This document shows, piece after piece, positions 7,550 to 18,440 of a stretch of DNA of 64,000 nt. Location of the stretch: assembly GCF_001263795.1 (NCBI RefSeq), contig NZ_LHUR01000012.1, positions 62,001 through 126,000 on the forward strand, given 5' to 3'. Every line of letters starts with the position of its first letter. Position 1 is the first letter of the stretch. Made by a program: the position numbers and the translations under genes. Below the pieces are notes generated by a model. The model worked only from the letters and a program-made list of their open reading frames with translations. It had not been told where the DNA came from and ran no database searches. This stretch comes from Clostridium homopropionicum DSM 5847 (GTDB taxonomy: Bacteria > Bacillota > Clostridia > Clostridiales > Clostridiaceae).

Positions 7550-10216
7550 CTATTTTTTAAACTTATTTTCTCCATGTTTTGAAACTAATAATGCTATATC
7601 CAAAATTAAAGTAGGCAATGAAATAAACTGAGGATAAGCTAAATATTTAGACTCCCAATTAGGATCAAATTTCTCTTTATATTTTCTAAGACCTGAAAAG
7701 CTATACCAATGGTTGCCTAAATTATACACAATCTTAGCTAGCTTCTCTTGTCTATGTGCATAAGGTGCCACTCCCACCTTAGAAAGAGGTGCCATTCCTA
7801 CATTAAAATTTTCGTATCCTTGTGTTTGACACCAAAGAATTAACTGTAAAAAAAGAGTATCCATAGTTCCATTGGGTGCATCTTCTCTAAACCGCATTAA
7901 ATCAACTGCCATAGATTTATTGTTATCATATTTAGGCATTAAGGTTGCAAAAGCAATTATTTGATTCTCATTATTTTTAATTACTGCTACGGGTGATCTG
8001 TTTACATATTCTTCTTGAAAATATCCAAGAGAAAAACCTTTCTCTTTTCTTCCTTTTAGCCAATCGTTAGAAATTTTCTCAAGTTCAAGCATAAGACTTT
8101 TTGAAAAAGGGGGATGAATTACTTCAAATCTTAAATTGTCCTTTTCAAAACGATTTTTTACAAGTCTCATATCTTTCTTTTTCTTTCCTTCTAAATTAAA
8201 ACTAGTTAAATCTACTATAGCTTCTTCTCCAAGTTTAAAAAAATAATATCCATTTTCATGATACATTGACAAATACTTTTCTGAAACCTGATAAAAAGCA
8301 GGATTCATTCCATAGCGATCTGCAAAAGCTTGGAACTCCTGTATTGCCTTTTCAAAGTATGCTTCATCTCCAATAGGATCTCCTAATACTACTAGCTTAT
8401 CTCTAATATTAGAATATGCAATTAATACCTTATCTTCTTGAGCCCAATAGAAATTCTTATCTCTCATAAACAATAGATGAGTCCTATAGCTTCCACCATA
8501 TTTAGTTAAAAATTCTTTTAACTTTTCTAAATCTTTCTCGCTGCAAGTTGCCCTAAAAGGTCTTTTGGGTCTAATTAAAGTTCCTACTCCAATCAAAAAC
8601 CAAGTAAGTCCAAAAGCGTAAATAGCATTATCGATAATTACTCTCTTGCCCGTAAAAATTTTACTTATTATCCCTGGTTCTTTATAGATTCTTATAAAAT
8701 CTATATTGACTTTACGTGCTACTACTACGTATAGTCCTAAGGCTAATATTGTTATGATAATAAATCTTATAATAGTGATAATTCTTACAGGAGCACTTTC
8801 TCTATAGTACCCTTTTCTTGTAAACCAAAGTAAAAAAGCTACAAACAATAAAAATAATGCCTCTTCGTAATTTAATCCTTTAAAAAAGGTAAATAAAGCT
8901 CCAGTTAATAATAATACTACTGTAAAGTAGTAAGCCATCTTAACTCTTTCTTTTATTCCCCTGGAAATAACTAAGAGCAGTAAGCCTATTACAATTGAAA
9001 TTCTATAAGAAAACCTCATAAATGCAAAAGATGTAAGGTCAGCAATTATATCAATTCTAGATGCTATACCTGGGATTGCAGCTGATACTAGAAGTATTAT
9101 GCCGCATATAAATACTAAAATGGATAGGGCCCAAACTCCAAAATCTACTATATGCTCATAATTAGAAATCCATATCCTTTGCCATCCTGATAAAGACTTT
9201 TGTACATAGGTTATAGGAACTATGGCCTTAGGAATATTTTTTGAAATAGTATCTCTAACTTCCCATATAGATAATGCAACTCCAATAATCCAAGGTATTA
9301 CATAATAAACTGCTCTGTAAATAATTAATATAGCTAAGGCTCTATAAGACACAACCCCATTCAATTGTAAAACCCAATAAAACACTAAATCAAAAGCTCC
9401 AATTCCGCCAGGAATCAAACTTATAATTCCAACTGCCGAAGATGCTGCTATTACAAACAAAGCCTTTCCAAAGGTAATCTGTATAGTGATACTTCTACAA
9501 ATAAACCATAGAAGACCTCCTGCTAAAGTCCATTCAAATATTGACACAAAAACTAAAATTACTCTTAATAGCTTTGGTTCTATTTGCTTTAGGCCCTTTG
9601 GAATTAATTTTTCTTTTAACCAATTTATCCGATATAATAGGAAATAAAATGGCAAATATAATCCAAATATCATAAGACTAATTAAGATAAATTTATGCTC
9701 TAATAGAACACTTTTAAGTCCAAAAAAATTAAAAATTTCAATTATTGCTAAAAAAGATAGTCCAGTAATTGTTGAAGGAATAAGTATTGAATTTGCATAA
9801 ATAAACTTTCTTATTGATACATTTTGCTTTTTATATAAAATAGTTCTTAAAGTAGCTCCTGTTAAAGCCACAATTCCCCAAAGATTATTAAAAGTATTGG
9901 CAATCCACGAGATTTTAATAATTTTCAAAACAGGTAAATATAAATTAAAATATTTTGAAGTACAGTAATCGTACAATACCATACCAAAAACTGCTATTAG
10001 TCCACCTATTATAAATAAAAATATTTTATATTTGGAAATTTCATATAGTAAATGAACAGTATAACTAATATTCACATTTTTAATTTCATTACTTCCCATT
10101 ACTAAAATAATTAATATAGATAAACTTGAAATAATAAGCCTGACTATATTTTTTCTATTCTGAAATACAATCGATTTAATATTTATACAAATCCACTTTA
10201 TAAACTCTTTAAACAT
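7550..10216 (-). CDS. mprF: phosphatidylglycerol lysyltransferase/flippase MprF
   Basis: About 888 residues in two parts. The N-terminal two thirds are a multi-helix flippase domain with the UPF0104-type stretch AVGIISLIPGGIGAFD. The C-terminal DUF2156 synthase domain (from about residue 550) includes FYWAQEDKVLIAYS, VVLGDPIGD, LDLMRFR-like AVDLMRFREDAPNGTMD and NVGMAPLSKVG. It transfers an aminoacyl group from tRNA to phosphatidylglycerol and flips the product outward, lowering net negative surface charge and protecting against cationic peptides. The frame can open at a GTG at 10225, but the ATG at 10216 has better spacing from GGTGA. The length is that of full-size MprF. Amino acid specificity (Lys or Ala) is not decidable by eye. 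Confidence 0.95.
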   Translation of the reverse strand: MFKEFIKWICINIKSIVFQNRKNIVRLIISSLSILIILVMGSNEIKNVNISYTVHLLYEISKYKIFLFIIGGLIAVFGMVLYDYCTSKYFNLYLPVLKIIKISWIANTFNNLWGIVALTGATLRTILYKKQNVSIRKFIYANSILIPSTITGLSFLAIIEIFNFFGLKSVLLEHKFILISLMIFGLYLPFYFLLYRINWLKEKLIPKGLKQIEPKLLRVILVFVSIFEWTLAGGLLWFICRSITIQITFGKALFVIAASSAVGIISLIPGGIGAFDLVFYWVLQLNGVVSYRALAILIIYRAVYYVIPWIIGVALSIWEVRDTISKNIPKAIVPITYVQKSLSGWQRIWISNYEHIVDFGVWALSILVFICGIILLVSAAIPGIASRIDIIADLTSFAFMRFSYRISIVIGLLLLVISRGIKERVKMAYYFTVVLLLTGALFTFFKGLNYEEALFLLFVAFLLWFTRKGYYRESAPVRIITIIRFIIITILALGLYVVVARKVNIDFIRIYKEPGIISKIFTGKRVIIDNAIYAFGLTWFLIGVGTLIRPKRPFRATCSEKDLEKLKEFLTKYGGSYRTHLLFMRDKNFYWAQEDKVLIAYSNIRDKLVVLGDPIGDEAYFEKAIQEFQAFADRYGMNPAFYQVSEKYLSMYHENGYYFFKLGEEAIVDLTSFNLEGKKKKDMRLVKNRFEKDNLRFEVIHPPFSKSLMLELEKISNDWLKGRKEKGFSLGYFQEEYVNRSPVAVIKNNENQIIAFATLMPKYDNNKSMAVDLMRFREDAPNGTMDTLFLQLILWCQTQGYENFNVGMAPLSKVGVAPYAHRQEKLAKIVYNLGNHWYSFSGLRKYKEKFDPNWESKYLAYPQFISLPTLILDIALLVSKHGENKFKK

Positions 10217-10339
10217 ATAATTCACCAGCCTTCTTAACAGTTTTCATTGTATAACAACTGTATTTGTTTTTCAACCTTAATTTTCCAAAAATAACTGAAA
10301 CTGATGATGTCATAGATGAATGCTACAATAAAATAAAAA

Positions 10340-10369
10340 ATAGCATACTTAGAGAAATTTGTATGCTAT
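10340..10369 (-). terminator. terminator of mnmA
   Basis: ATAGCATAC and GTATGCTAT form a 9-bp perfect stem with a 12-base loop. On the minus strand it is followed by TTTTTTATTTTAT, 19 bases after the mnmA stop. Confidence 0.85.
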
Positions 10370-10387
10370 ATTTTTATATAATTTTTA

Positions 10388-11488
<1,101 letters not shown>

Positions 11489-11505
11489 TCAACAACCTTT
11501 CTTTT

Positions 11506-11577
11506 AATTAGTTACCAGTACTCAATACCCAGTAACCAGATTTTCCTTTACTGGCTTCTGGTCACTGGCCACTAATT
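11506..11577. repeat. imperfect inverted repeat of short tandem units (element A)
   Basis: The left arm (11506-11539) is built from degenerate CCAGTAACCAG-like units and is matched in inverted orientation by the right arm (11551-11577), around an 11-base AT centre. Both arm tips read AATTAGT. The right arm contains the TAG stop and last codons of the AI-2E-family permease gene. Structurally related to elements at 15195, 16257 and 22595, but with a different unit sequence and no core. Confidence 0.7.
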
Positions 11578-12624
11578 ATCTTGCAAATCTTTATTATTTA
11601 TCAACTTTTTCTCTTCAATTACTTTAACATCTAATAGGTCTAGAATAAACATAAACAGTGGTATTCCAAGGAGAAGTCCCCATACTCCCATGTAATGTTC
11701 AGATACTATTAAAACCACAAAGGTAAAAAATACTGGAAGTTTAGTATTTACAGACATGAACTTTGGATTTAATACATATCCCTCTAGCGCATGCAGTACT
11801 GCAATTAATACAAGTACTGATACAACTTTCATAATTCCGCCTATTTTAAAGGCTATTATTGAAAGTGGAATTATAGAAATAATTACTCCAGCTACTGGAA
11901 TCAATCCAAGAAAGAAAATCATTATTCCTAAACCTAATAACTGGTGAAAACCCATTACCCATAAAGAAATTACAGAAAGCACTGCATTTATAAAGGCAAT
12001 AAGTATTTGGGCTTGCATGACTTTTGCAAAAGAATTTAAAAAGTTTCTTCCAAAATATTTAAAATATCCAAATACTCCTCCAATTTTACTTTTTTCAAAT
12101 TTATTTAAAAATTTAATTATTTCTTCTTTTTCAAGATTAAAGAACAAGCTTAAGATAAGTGCTATAAATATATTAATGCTAAACTTGCCAGCGTTAGTGG
12201 CTACCTGAAGTAAATAATCGCTACCTGCTTGAAGGTTGTTAGCTATATCAATATCCTTTAACATTAAAAATAAATACTTAGTAATCTTATTACTATTATA
12301 ATCAAATTTGAAATCTAAAAGCTGATGAATTATAGTAACCACTTGATTAATAATTATAGGAGTATACTTGTATATTACCGATGCTATAATTACAAAGAGC
12401 CCAGTGTATAACAGAATAGTTATAGCTTTTCTTTTAATGGGAACAACCTGTCTTAAATATTTAAGGATGAATTCCTGCATTCGGTAAATCAAATAAGTAA
12501 ACAAAAAGGTTAGCAACTCCAAATTGATTATCTCTCGAGTTGCATAGAAAAAAATAATTATCAATAAAAACACTAATATTCTTTTTGTGTTTTCTTTTCT
12601 TATTAGTTCTTTTAAAAGCACCAT
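11572..12624 (-). CDS. AI-2E family (PF01594) membrane permease
   Basis: 350 residues with about eight membrane segments and a soluble central region (about 80-150). MGFHQLLGLGIMIFFLGLIPVAGVIISIIPLSI and the C-terminal GVWGLLLGIPLFMFILD are typical of the family. It is a paralogue of the gene at 4725-5777 with low identity. The transported substrate is unknown; family members export small molecules or act in Na+/H+ exchange. The gene end (DLQDN-stop) falls inside an inverted repeat element, suggesting the native C-terminus has been altered by the repeat. It follows the YceG-like gene by 39 bases and may be co-transcribed with it. Confidence 0.82.
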   Translation of the reverse strand: MVLLKELIRKENTKRILVFLLIIIFFYATREIINLELLTFLFTYLIYRMQEFILKYLRQVVPIKRKAITILLYTGLFVIIASVIYKYTPIIINQVVTIIHQLLDFKFDYNSNKITKYLFLMLKDIDIANNLQAGSDYLLQVATNAGKFSINIFIALILSLFFNLEKEEIIKFLNKFEKSKIGGVFGYFKYFGRNFLNSFAKVMQAQILIAFINAVLSVISLWVMGFHQLLGLGIMIFFLGLIPVAGVIISIIPLSIIAFKIGGIMKVVSVLVLIAVLHALEGYVLNPKFMSVNTKLPVFFTFVVLIVSEHYMGVWGLLLGIPLFMFILDLLDVKVIEEKKLINNKDLQDN

Positions 12625-12663
12625 TACATCGCTCCGCTCTTCGTTATAAATTTATTATACGCT

Positions 12664-13641
12664 TTACTTATGAGATAGCCTATAAATTATACCATTTTTT
12701 CTGTAAGGAAGATTATTTCTGTACTCTTCTAACCTATGAATATCATAGTATTCCTCTTTAACGAAATTTTCAATATCACTTGCTCCAGCAGGGTTAAAAA
12801 TCATAATATCAATTCCTAAAGCATTCATGAACATTAAGGTTAATGCATCTGCATAAGACATATGCTTTCCTTTATTATTATTATAGATGATTATTTTAGG
12901 CACCTTCATAGGGTAGTCAAAAGATTTCAAAATTTCTATAAGCTCTTTATCCAGATTATTTAATACTACAAAGGTTGAGATCTTCATCATTTTTTCGTCT
13001 CTCTCATCTCTATTTATAAACATTAATGCTATATCCATAATTCTGTTAATTAAAGGAAGTCTAACCTTTGTTTTAAAATTTCTATGTTTCCAAAAATAAG
13101 GAATGTGGCAGAATTCAATTATTAAATCAGCGATTTTTTCCTGCAGAACTGGATTTAAAGTTTTGTATCTCCAAGAATCAGAAGAAAGCAATCTACTTCT
13201 TTCTAATTCTCCATTTAAATTTAAGGTATTAAAATAAGCTTTGCTTTCAGCTTTTTTATATCTTTTTTTGTAAAGAGGAAATTTTTTAAAAAATAAAACA
13301 TTTTCTTGTTCTAATAACTGACTTATTTCTTCTCTATACTGTTTTATATCTTCATGTACTCCATTTATTTTTGAAAATAGATTTGGAATAACTATTTCCC
13401 TTACACCTATTTTAAAACCAGGTCTTATCATTGCCTCCTGACTTCCCCAAAGAACTATTTCTTCATAAGTGGTTTTCAGAGTATCTCTTTCCACCTTATA
13501 AGTGGAAAATTGCCAAGGTTTATAGCAACCAGATTCCTTATCATGTAGTATATCATTAATTTCTTCACTTATTTTAAAAGCTTGAGTTGCTGTCCTTTGC
13601 TTCATAAAATTAACTTCATCAAACTTTTGGTCATTATTCAT
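12664..13641 (-). CDS. YceG-like (PF14266-type) protein, short orphan form
   Basis: 325 residues, soluble, no signal peptide. The stretch MFMNALGIDIMIFNPAGASDIENFV near the end (visible in part as IMIFNPAGASDIENF) resembles the YceG family found in tellurite/stress-resistance (TerD, TelA) gene sets. B. subtilis YceG is about 540 residues, so this is a short form. The usual partners TerD, TelA and phosphoribosyltransferases are absent. Residues 100-180 are Lys/Glu-rich and probably helical. The start has GGTGG 7 bases upstream. The family call is moderate; function is unknown. Confidence 0.55.
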   Translation of the reverse strand: MNNDQKFDEVNFMKQRTATQAFKISEEINDILHDKESGCYKPWQFSTYKVERDTLKTTYEEIVLWGSQEAMIRPGFKIGVREIVIPNLFSKINGVHEDIKQYREEISQLLEQENVLFFKKFPLYKKRYKKAESKAYFNTLNLNGELERSRLLSSDSWRYKTLNPVLQEKIADLIIEFCHIPYFWKHRNFKTKVRLPLINRIMDIALMFINRDERDEKMMKISTFVVLNNLDKELIEILKSFDYPMKVPKIIIYNNNKGKHMSYADALTLMFMNALGIDIMIFNPAGASDIENFVKEEYYDIHRLEEYRNNLPYRKNGIIYRLSHK

Positions 13642-13768
13642 AGATTATCCACCTTCCACACTTTCTAATCAATTATTTACCTTGAAAAATCTTAGTATAT
13701 CTAGGTTTCAACTAATTTTATCATTTATTTACATAAAAATAAACACAATATATAAATAAATGTAAAAA

Positions 13769-13798
13769 ACCAGAAGGCAGTTAAATCTGTATTCTGGT
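13769..13798 (-). terminator. terminator of the deo operon
   Basis: ACCAGAA...TTCTGGT with an inner CAG/CTG pairing, followed on the minus strand by TTTTTTAC. It lies 35 bases downstream of the pdp stop and closes the nucleoside catabolism operon. Confidence 0.8.
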
Positions 13799-13832
13799 CT
13801 TACTAAATGACTGTACTAAATAACATATTCAT

Positions 13833-15158
13833 TTAAAATTTTATTGTTCCATCTTTTGTAACAATTCCTTTTATTAATGGCTTTGTAAGCACTTCCTCAT
13901 CAACAATACCATAAGCCTTTTGAATTATTTCTTCAGATTGAAGTGTTTTTTCTTCACAATTTGAATGAATAGTTGCAATTGCCTCTCCTTCATTTACAAA
14001 GTCTCCAATTTTTTTATGAAGAACTACTCCTACAGCTAAATCAACTTTACTTTCTTTAGTTTCACGCCCAGCTCCTAAAACTAATGCGGCAATACCAATA
14101 TCATCAGCCTTAATTGCTTTTACATAGCCAGTTCTAGCAGCTAACACCTTTTTAACAACCTTTGCTTTAGGAAATAGTGATATGTCATCCACAAAATCCG
14201 GATTTCCACCTTGTGCTTCCACTAATACCTTAAGCTTTTCTATTCCTTTTCCTGAACTTATTATCTCCTCTAAAATTCCTCTAGCTTCTTCAAAGCTTTT
14301 TGCCTTTTCACCTAATATTAGCATATAAGCTCCTAAAGTTAAGCAAAGTTCAGTTAAATCTTTAGGTCCTTTCCCCTTCAAAGTATCTATAGCCTCAATT
14401 ACTTCCAGAGCATTTCCTACCGCAAAACCTAATGGTTCGTCCATATCTGTAACTACTGCTACAGTATTCCTTCCCACATGAGTACCAATATCAACCATTT
14501 CTTCAGCTAATTTAAAAGAACTTTCCTCATCTTTCATAAATGCTCCACTGCCCGTCTTAACATCTAAAACAATAGCGTCTGCACCTGATGCGATCTTCTT
14601 ACTCATTATGCTTGCAGCAATCAAGGACATGTTATCTACAGTAGCAGTAACATCTCTTAGTGAGTAGAGCTTTTTATCAGCTGGAGCGAGATTTGCAGTT
14701 TGACCACCAATAGCAATCTTCTTTTCATTTACATTCCTAATAAACCTTTCAATAGGCATTTCTACATTAAATCCTGTAAAGGATTCTAATTTATCAATAG
14801 TTCCTCCTGTGTGCCCAAGCCCTCTCCCAGACATCTTAGCCACTGGAACTCCTGCTGCAGATACAATAGGCCCAAGTACAAGAGTAGTAGTATCTCCAAC
14901 TCCACCTGTGCTGTGTTTATCTACCTTTATACCTTCAATAGCAGATAAATCAATTATATCTCCGCTTTCTACCATAGCTTTAGTGAGTTCTGCTGTTTCC
15001 CTTTTATTCATCTTTTGAAAATAAATTGCCATCATTAATGCAGAAACTTGATAATCAGGTATTTCTCCTTTTGTATATCCTTTTATGAAAAAATTAATTT
15101 CTTCTGTAGTTAATTCTCCACCATTTCTTTTTTTCATAATAATGTCATACATTCTCAT
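13833..15158 (-). CDS. pdp: pyrimidine-nucleoside phosphorylase
   Basis: 441 residues, standard for the nucleoside phosphorylase II family. Visible signatures are [37 protein letters not shown] (phosphate and nucleoside site) and [10 protein letters not shown]; the C-terminal domain has [20 protein letters not shown]. It cleaves uridine, thymidine and deoxyuridine with phosphate to give (deoxy)ribose-1-phosphate. The ATG is preceded by AAAGGAG. Last gene of the deo operon, which feeds deoB and deoC; a 206-nt repeat element separates it from punA. Confidence 0.96.
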   Translation of the reverse strand: MRMYDIIMKKRNGGELTTEEINFFIKGYTKGEIPDYQVSALMMAIYFQKMNKRETAELTKAMVESGDIIDLSAIEGIKVDKHSTGGVGDTTTLVLGPIVSAAGVPVAKMSGRGLGHTGGTIDKLESFTGFNVEMPIERFIRNVNEKKIAIGGQTANLAPADKKLYSLRDVTATVDNMSLIAASIMSKKIASGADAIVLDVKTGSGAFMKDEESSFKLAEEMVDIGTHVGRNTVAVVTDMDEPLGFAVGNALEVIEAIDTLKGKGPKDLTELCLTLGAYMLILGEKAKSFEEARGILEEIISSGKGIEKLKVLVEAQGGNPDFVDDISLFPKAKVVKKVLAARTGYVKAIKADDIGIAALVLGAGRETKESKVDLAVGVVLHKKIGDFVNEGEAIATIHSNCEEKTLQSEEIIQKAYGIVDEEVLTKPLIKGIVTKDGTIKF

Positions 15159-15194
15159 AGAGTTTATCTCCTTTTCATTGAATTCGGAACATGA

Positions 15195-15400
15195 GAAAAA
15201 TGAGATGCATTTTTCTTAGGTGCTAGGTTCCAGGTACTAGGTACTAGTGAAGGATGTTTTGCTTAAGCAAAACTACTATCGCATATTGTAGCTTGCTATA
15301 ATTGCGGATTTCATAATTAAGCTCTGCTTAATTATTTCAATTTCTAGTACCTAGAACTTAGCACCTAGTACCTCAAGAATTTTACGTCGTAAAATTCTTA
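15195..15400. repeat. complex modular inverted-repeat element (element B)
   Basis: 206 bases between punA and pdp. Order: hairpin AAATGAGATGCATTT; tandem-repeat arm made of CTAGGTACTAG-like units; hairpin TTTTGCTTAAGCAAAA; a diverged GCATATTGTAGC/GCTATAATTGC pair; hairpin TAATTAAGC-TCT-GCTTAATTA; the inverted arm CTAGTACCTAG; hairpin AGAATTTTACGTCGTAAAATTCT. The core matches element D at 22595-22802 almost base for base outside the arms. No open reading frame and no transposase. Confidence 0.85.
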
Positions 15401-15402
15401 TG

Positions 15403-16221
15403 TTATATCTCTCTTATAATCTTCCTCATTAGTTTAATGAAAGTTTCTCTTACCCTCGAGGAGGTTTCCACTACTTCTTCATGGCTCAAAGGCTGTTCTA
15501 GTATTCCAGCAGCCATATTAGTCATGCAGGATATCCCTATTACTTTAATTCCACTATGAGAAGCAACAATAACTTCAGGTACCGTAGACATACCTACCGC
15601 ATCTCCTCCTAAGATTCTAAGCATCCTAATTTCAGCAGGAGTTTCATAAGAAGGACCGCTCATACATGCGTAAACTCCCTCTTGAAGTTTAATATTCATA
15701 TCTTTTGCAGCTTTTTTAACTATTTCTCTTAACTCTTTATCATAAGCATTACTCAAGTCCGGAAATCTTGGACCAAACTCCTCTAAATTTCTTCCAATCA
15801 ATGGATTATACCCTGATAAATTTAGCTGGTCTTTTATCAGCATTAAATCTCCCGGTGTAAAATTCTCATTTACAGCACCTGCAGCATTTGTCACAATAAG
15901 TTTTGTAACCCCTAATAACTTCATAACTCTGACTGGGAAAGTCACTTCTTCCATAGAATATCCTTCATAGTAGTGAAACCTTCCCTGCATTGCTACGACT
16001 TTTTTACCTTCAAGAGTTCCAATTATAAGTCTCCCTGCATGACCTTCTACAGTAGAAACAGGAAAATGAGGAATTTCACTATAATTTAAAAAATTAGGTT
16101 CCTCTATTTGATCTCCAATAGCCCCAAGTCCTGACCCTAAAATTAATCCAATTTGTGGTTTTGTTTTAGAGTTATTTATAATATAATCTGCTGCTTCCCT
16201 TAATTTAGTATATAAATTCAA
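15403..16221 (-). CDS. punA: purine nucleoside phosphorylase (PNP-I family)
   Basis: About 272 residues, trimeric PNP size. Signatures: GLILGSGLGAIGD (phosphate site), HFPVSTVEGHAGRL, MQGRFHYYEGY, VTNAAGAVN and AVGMSTVPEVIVASH. It phosphorolyses inosine, guanosine and their deoxy forms. The frame runs to a GTG at 16230, but that sits directly on the GGGGAG site; the TTG at 16221, 10 bases away, gives MNLYTKLREA as the start. Third enzyme of the deo operon, flanked on both sides by repeat elements (15195-15400 and 16257-16377), so the operon has been invaded twice without losing gene order. Confidence 0.96.
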   Translation of the reverse strand: MNLYTKLREAADYIINNSKTKPQIGLILGSGLGAIGDQIEEPNFLNYSEIPHFPVSTVEGHAGRLIIGTLEGKKVVAMQGRFHYYEGYSMEEVTFPVRVMKLLGVTKLIVTNAAGAVNENFTPGDLMLIKDQLNLSGYNPLIGRNLEEFGPRFPDLSNAYDKELREIVKKAAKDMNIKLQEGVYACMSGPSYETPAEIRMLRILGGDAVGMSTVPEVIVASHSGIKVIGISCMTNMAAGILEQPLSHEEVVETSSRVRETFIKLMRKIIREI

Positions 16222-16256
16222 TATTAACACACTCCCCGTTTATTATTAAGCAGGCT

Positions 16257-16377
16257 GCAATCACTAATCTCTAATTTCTAGTTTATAATCGCTAAGCTAT
16301 AGCATATATCTAGACACAATAGCGACTAGGGACTGGAGATTAGCGATTTATATAAAAGCGACTAGTGATTAGCAATT
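16257..16377. repeat. imperfect inverted repeat of short tandem units (element C)
   Basis: Between deoB and punA. The left arm carries AATCACTAATCTCTA-type units; the right arm carries their inverted form (GCGACTAGTGATTAG, GGAGATTAGCGATT). The outer part of the right arm includes the last codons and TAG stop of deoB. Related in design to elements A, B and D but with its own unit sequence and no shared core. Confidence 0.7.
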
Positions 16378-17540
16378 ATTTTCTGTAGAAAGCTTTCTCC
16401 AATCTTAATAGGTTCTAATGAAAAGATTTCTGATATAGTTTGACCAATATCTGCAAAAGTTTTTCTTGTTCCAAGATTTATATTTCCCTTTAGAGATTTT
16501 CCATATGCTAAAAATGGAACATATTCTCTTGAATGATCAGTTCCAGGTGTAGTAGGGTCACATCCATGATCTGCTGTAATAAATAATACATCTGTATCCT
16601 TCATGGAATCTATTATTTCATTAAGTTTTTTATCAAAATCATAGAGTCCTTTTGCGTAGCCTTCTACATCATTTCTGTGTCCCCATTTCATATCAAAATC
16701 CACTAAATTAGTAAATATCAATCCTTTATTATCTCTTTTCATAAATTCTAAAGTTTTATCTACTCCATCCATATTATCTTTTGTATGTACAGCTTCTGTA
16801 ATTCCTTTTCCTGAAAAAATATCTTCTATTTTTCCTACAGCAATTACATCAAAATTATGTTTTTTTAAATTATCTAAAACTGTATTGTAAGGTGGTACTA
16901 ATGAAAAATCTCTTCTATTAGAAGTTCTTGTAAAGTTTCCTGGTTCACCAGTAAAAGGTCTAGCAATAACTCTTCCAACTGCATGTTCACCTTTTAAAAT
17001 ATTTCTTGTAATTTCACAATATCTATAAAGCTCCTCTAGTGGAATAACTTCCTCATGAGCTGCAATTTGAAATACACTATCTGCTGAAGTATATACAATG
17101 AGATTCCCTGTGTTTATATGTTCTTCTCCCATTTCTTCTATTATAGCTGTTCCTGAAGCGGTTTTATTTCCTATCACTTTTCTTCCAGTTACTTTTTCAA
17201 ACTCTTCTATGATTTCCTTTGGGAAACCCTTAGGGTAAGTTGGAAATGGATCTTTAGAATTTATGCCAACCATTTCCCAATGACCTGTGGTAGTATCTTT
17301 ACCATTAGATATTTCACTAAGACGTCCGTAGCAGCCTAAAGGACTTTCTTCTTTTTTGATACCTACCATTCCATCAATATTCCCAAGTCCCAATTTCTCC
17401 ATATTAGGAAGGTTTAAGCCTCCAATAGTTTTTGATATATTTCCAATGGTATTACTATTTTCATCACCATACTTATGAGCATCAGGTAACGCTCCCATTC
17501 CAACACTATCTAATACTATCCATATTACTCTATTTATCAT
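16362..17540 (-). CDS. deoB: phosphopentomutase
   Basis: 392 residues from the ATG at 17540, which has AAGGAGG 6 bases upstream; a longer frame to 17615 adds 25 residues not typical of the family. Metal and catalytic motifs of the alkaline phosphatase superfamily: [15 protein letters not shown] (N-terminal metal Asp), [13 protein letters not shown] (phosphorylated Thr), [31 protein letters not shown]. It interconverts (deoxy)ribose-1-phosphate and -5-phosphate with Mn2+. The C-terminal residues IIANH and the stop lie in an inverted-repeat element. Part of the deo operon. Confidence 0.97.
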   Translation of the reverse strand: MINRVIWIVLDSVGMGALPDAHKYGDENSNTIGNISKTIGGLNLPNMEKLGLGNIDGMVGIKKEESPLGCYGRLSEISNGKDTTTGHWEMVGINSKDPFPTYPKGFPKEIIEEFEKVTGRKVIGNKTASGTAIIEEMGEEHINTGNLIVYTSADSVFQIAAHEEVIPLEELYRYCEITRNILKGEHAVGRVIARPFTGEPGNFTRTSNRRDFSLVPPYNTVLDNLKKHNFDVIAVGKIEDIFSGKGITEAVHTKDNMDGVDKTLEFMKRDNKGLIFTNLVDFDMKWGHRNDVEGYAKGLYDFDKKLNEIIDSMKDTDVLFITADHGCDPTTPGTDHSREYVPFLAYGKSLKGNINLGTRKTFADIGQTISEIFSLEPIKIGESFLQKIIANH

Positions 17541-17677
17541 AGAATGCCTCCTTAATAAATAATAAAGATGAAATAGGAAATTTTTATTCTTAATGTAAAG
17601 CCTATCTCGCTCCATTACCTTCTTAATCAGTTAGTACAAATATTCCCCAATTAATTCCCTATTTCATCATGTAATAG

Positions 17678-18346
17678 CTAATAATCTGATTTGCTATCTT
17701 TGCTTCCTTCTACAATAGAAATTGAAGCACTAGCTCCTATCCTACTAGCTCCAGCTAAGATCACTGCCTCTGCATCTTCTCTTGTTCTAACTCCACCTGA
17801 GGCTTTAACTCCCATATTTTCTCCTACTGTTTCCCTCATCAGCTTAACATCTTCTGGTTTTGCACCACCTGTTGAAAAACCTGTTGAGGTTTTTACAAAA
17901 TCAGCTCCTGCTTCTTTTGACAATTCACAAGCTTTTATTATTTCCTCTTTAGTTAGAAGGCAATTCTCTAAGATAACCTTTACTAGTGCCTTTCCTTTAG
18001 CAGCCTCTACTACTGCCTCTATATCTTCTTTAACTTCATCATATTTTTTTGACTTTAAGGCACCTATGTTTATCACCATATCAATCTCTTCTGCGCCCTT
18101 TTCGATAGCTTGTTTAGTTTCAAAGGCTTTTACTTCTTTTGTTGTAGCACCTAATGGGAAACCTACAACTACACAAGTTTTTACATCAGTCCCCTTTAAT
18201 TCATTACTTACTAAAGAAGCATAGTAAGCATTAACGCAGACAGAAGCAAAGTTGTACTCTTTAGCTTCTTTGCAAATTTTTATAATGTCCTCCTCAGTAG
18301 CTTCTGGCTTAAGCAGCGTATGGTCTAAGTACTTTTCTAATTTCAT
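17678..18346 (-). CDS. deoC: deoxyribose-phosphate aldolase
   Basis: 222 residues, normal length. The Schiff-base lysine is Lys152 in [15 protein letters not shown]; Lys181 in VKASGGVRT and the [11 protein letters not shown]-terminus are also diagnostic. It splits 2-deoxyribose-5-phosphate to glyceraldehyde-3-phosphate and acetaldehyde, the last step of deoxynucleoside use for energy. AGGAGG precedes the ATG by 10 bases. First enzyme gene of the deo operon, directly downstream of the LacI-type regulator and of a LacI-family operator-like site at 18413-18426. Confidence 0.97.
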   Translation of the reverse strand: MKLEKYLDHTLLKPEATEEDIIKICKEAKEYNFASVCVNAYYASLVSNELKGTDVKTCVVVGFPLGATTKEVKAFETKQAIEKGAEEIDMVINIGALKSKKYDEVKEDIEAVVEAAKGKALVKVILENCLLTKEEIIKACELSKEAGADFVKTSTGFSTGGAKPEDVKLMRETVGENMGVKASGGVRTREDAEAVILAGASRIGASASISIVEGSKDSKSDY

Positions 18347-18412
18347 ATAATCTATTCCTCCTTTTGGATAATTGGCATTTTTTTCTTCTTTTTATCAAAT
18401 AAACCCTCTTAA

Positions 18413-18426
18413 TGGTAGCGGTTACA
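18413..18426 (-). promoter_or_regulatory. LacI-family/cre-like operator upstream of deoC
   Basis: On the minus strand TGTAACCGCTACCA matches the catabolite-responsive consensus TGWAANCGNTNWCA at all but one position. It may bind CcpA or the adjacent LacI-type regulator. It lies about 67 bases upstream of deoC. Confidence 0.5.
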
Positions 18427-18440
18427 TAGCAAGTTATTAA

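Noticed and set aside
15195-15400. CRISPR or insertion sequence at the repeat elements
   Set aside because: Units are short, degenerate and inverted rather than direct repeats with spacers; there are no cas genes and no transposase frame.
16362-17615. Longer deoB start at 17615
   Set aside because: The extra 25 residues are basic and not family-like, while the ATG at 17540 has an ideal AAGGAGG site.
17691-18224. Plus-strand frame of 177 codons opposite deoC
   Set aside because: deoC is a certain gene with its active-site lysine on the minus strand; the long antisense frame reflects codon composition only.
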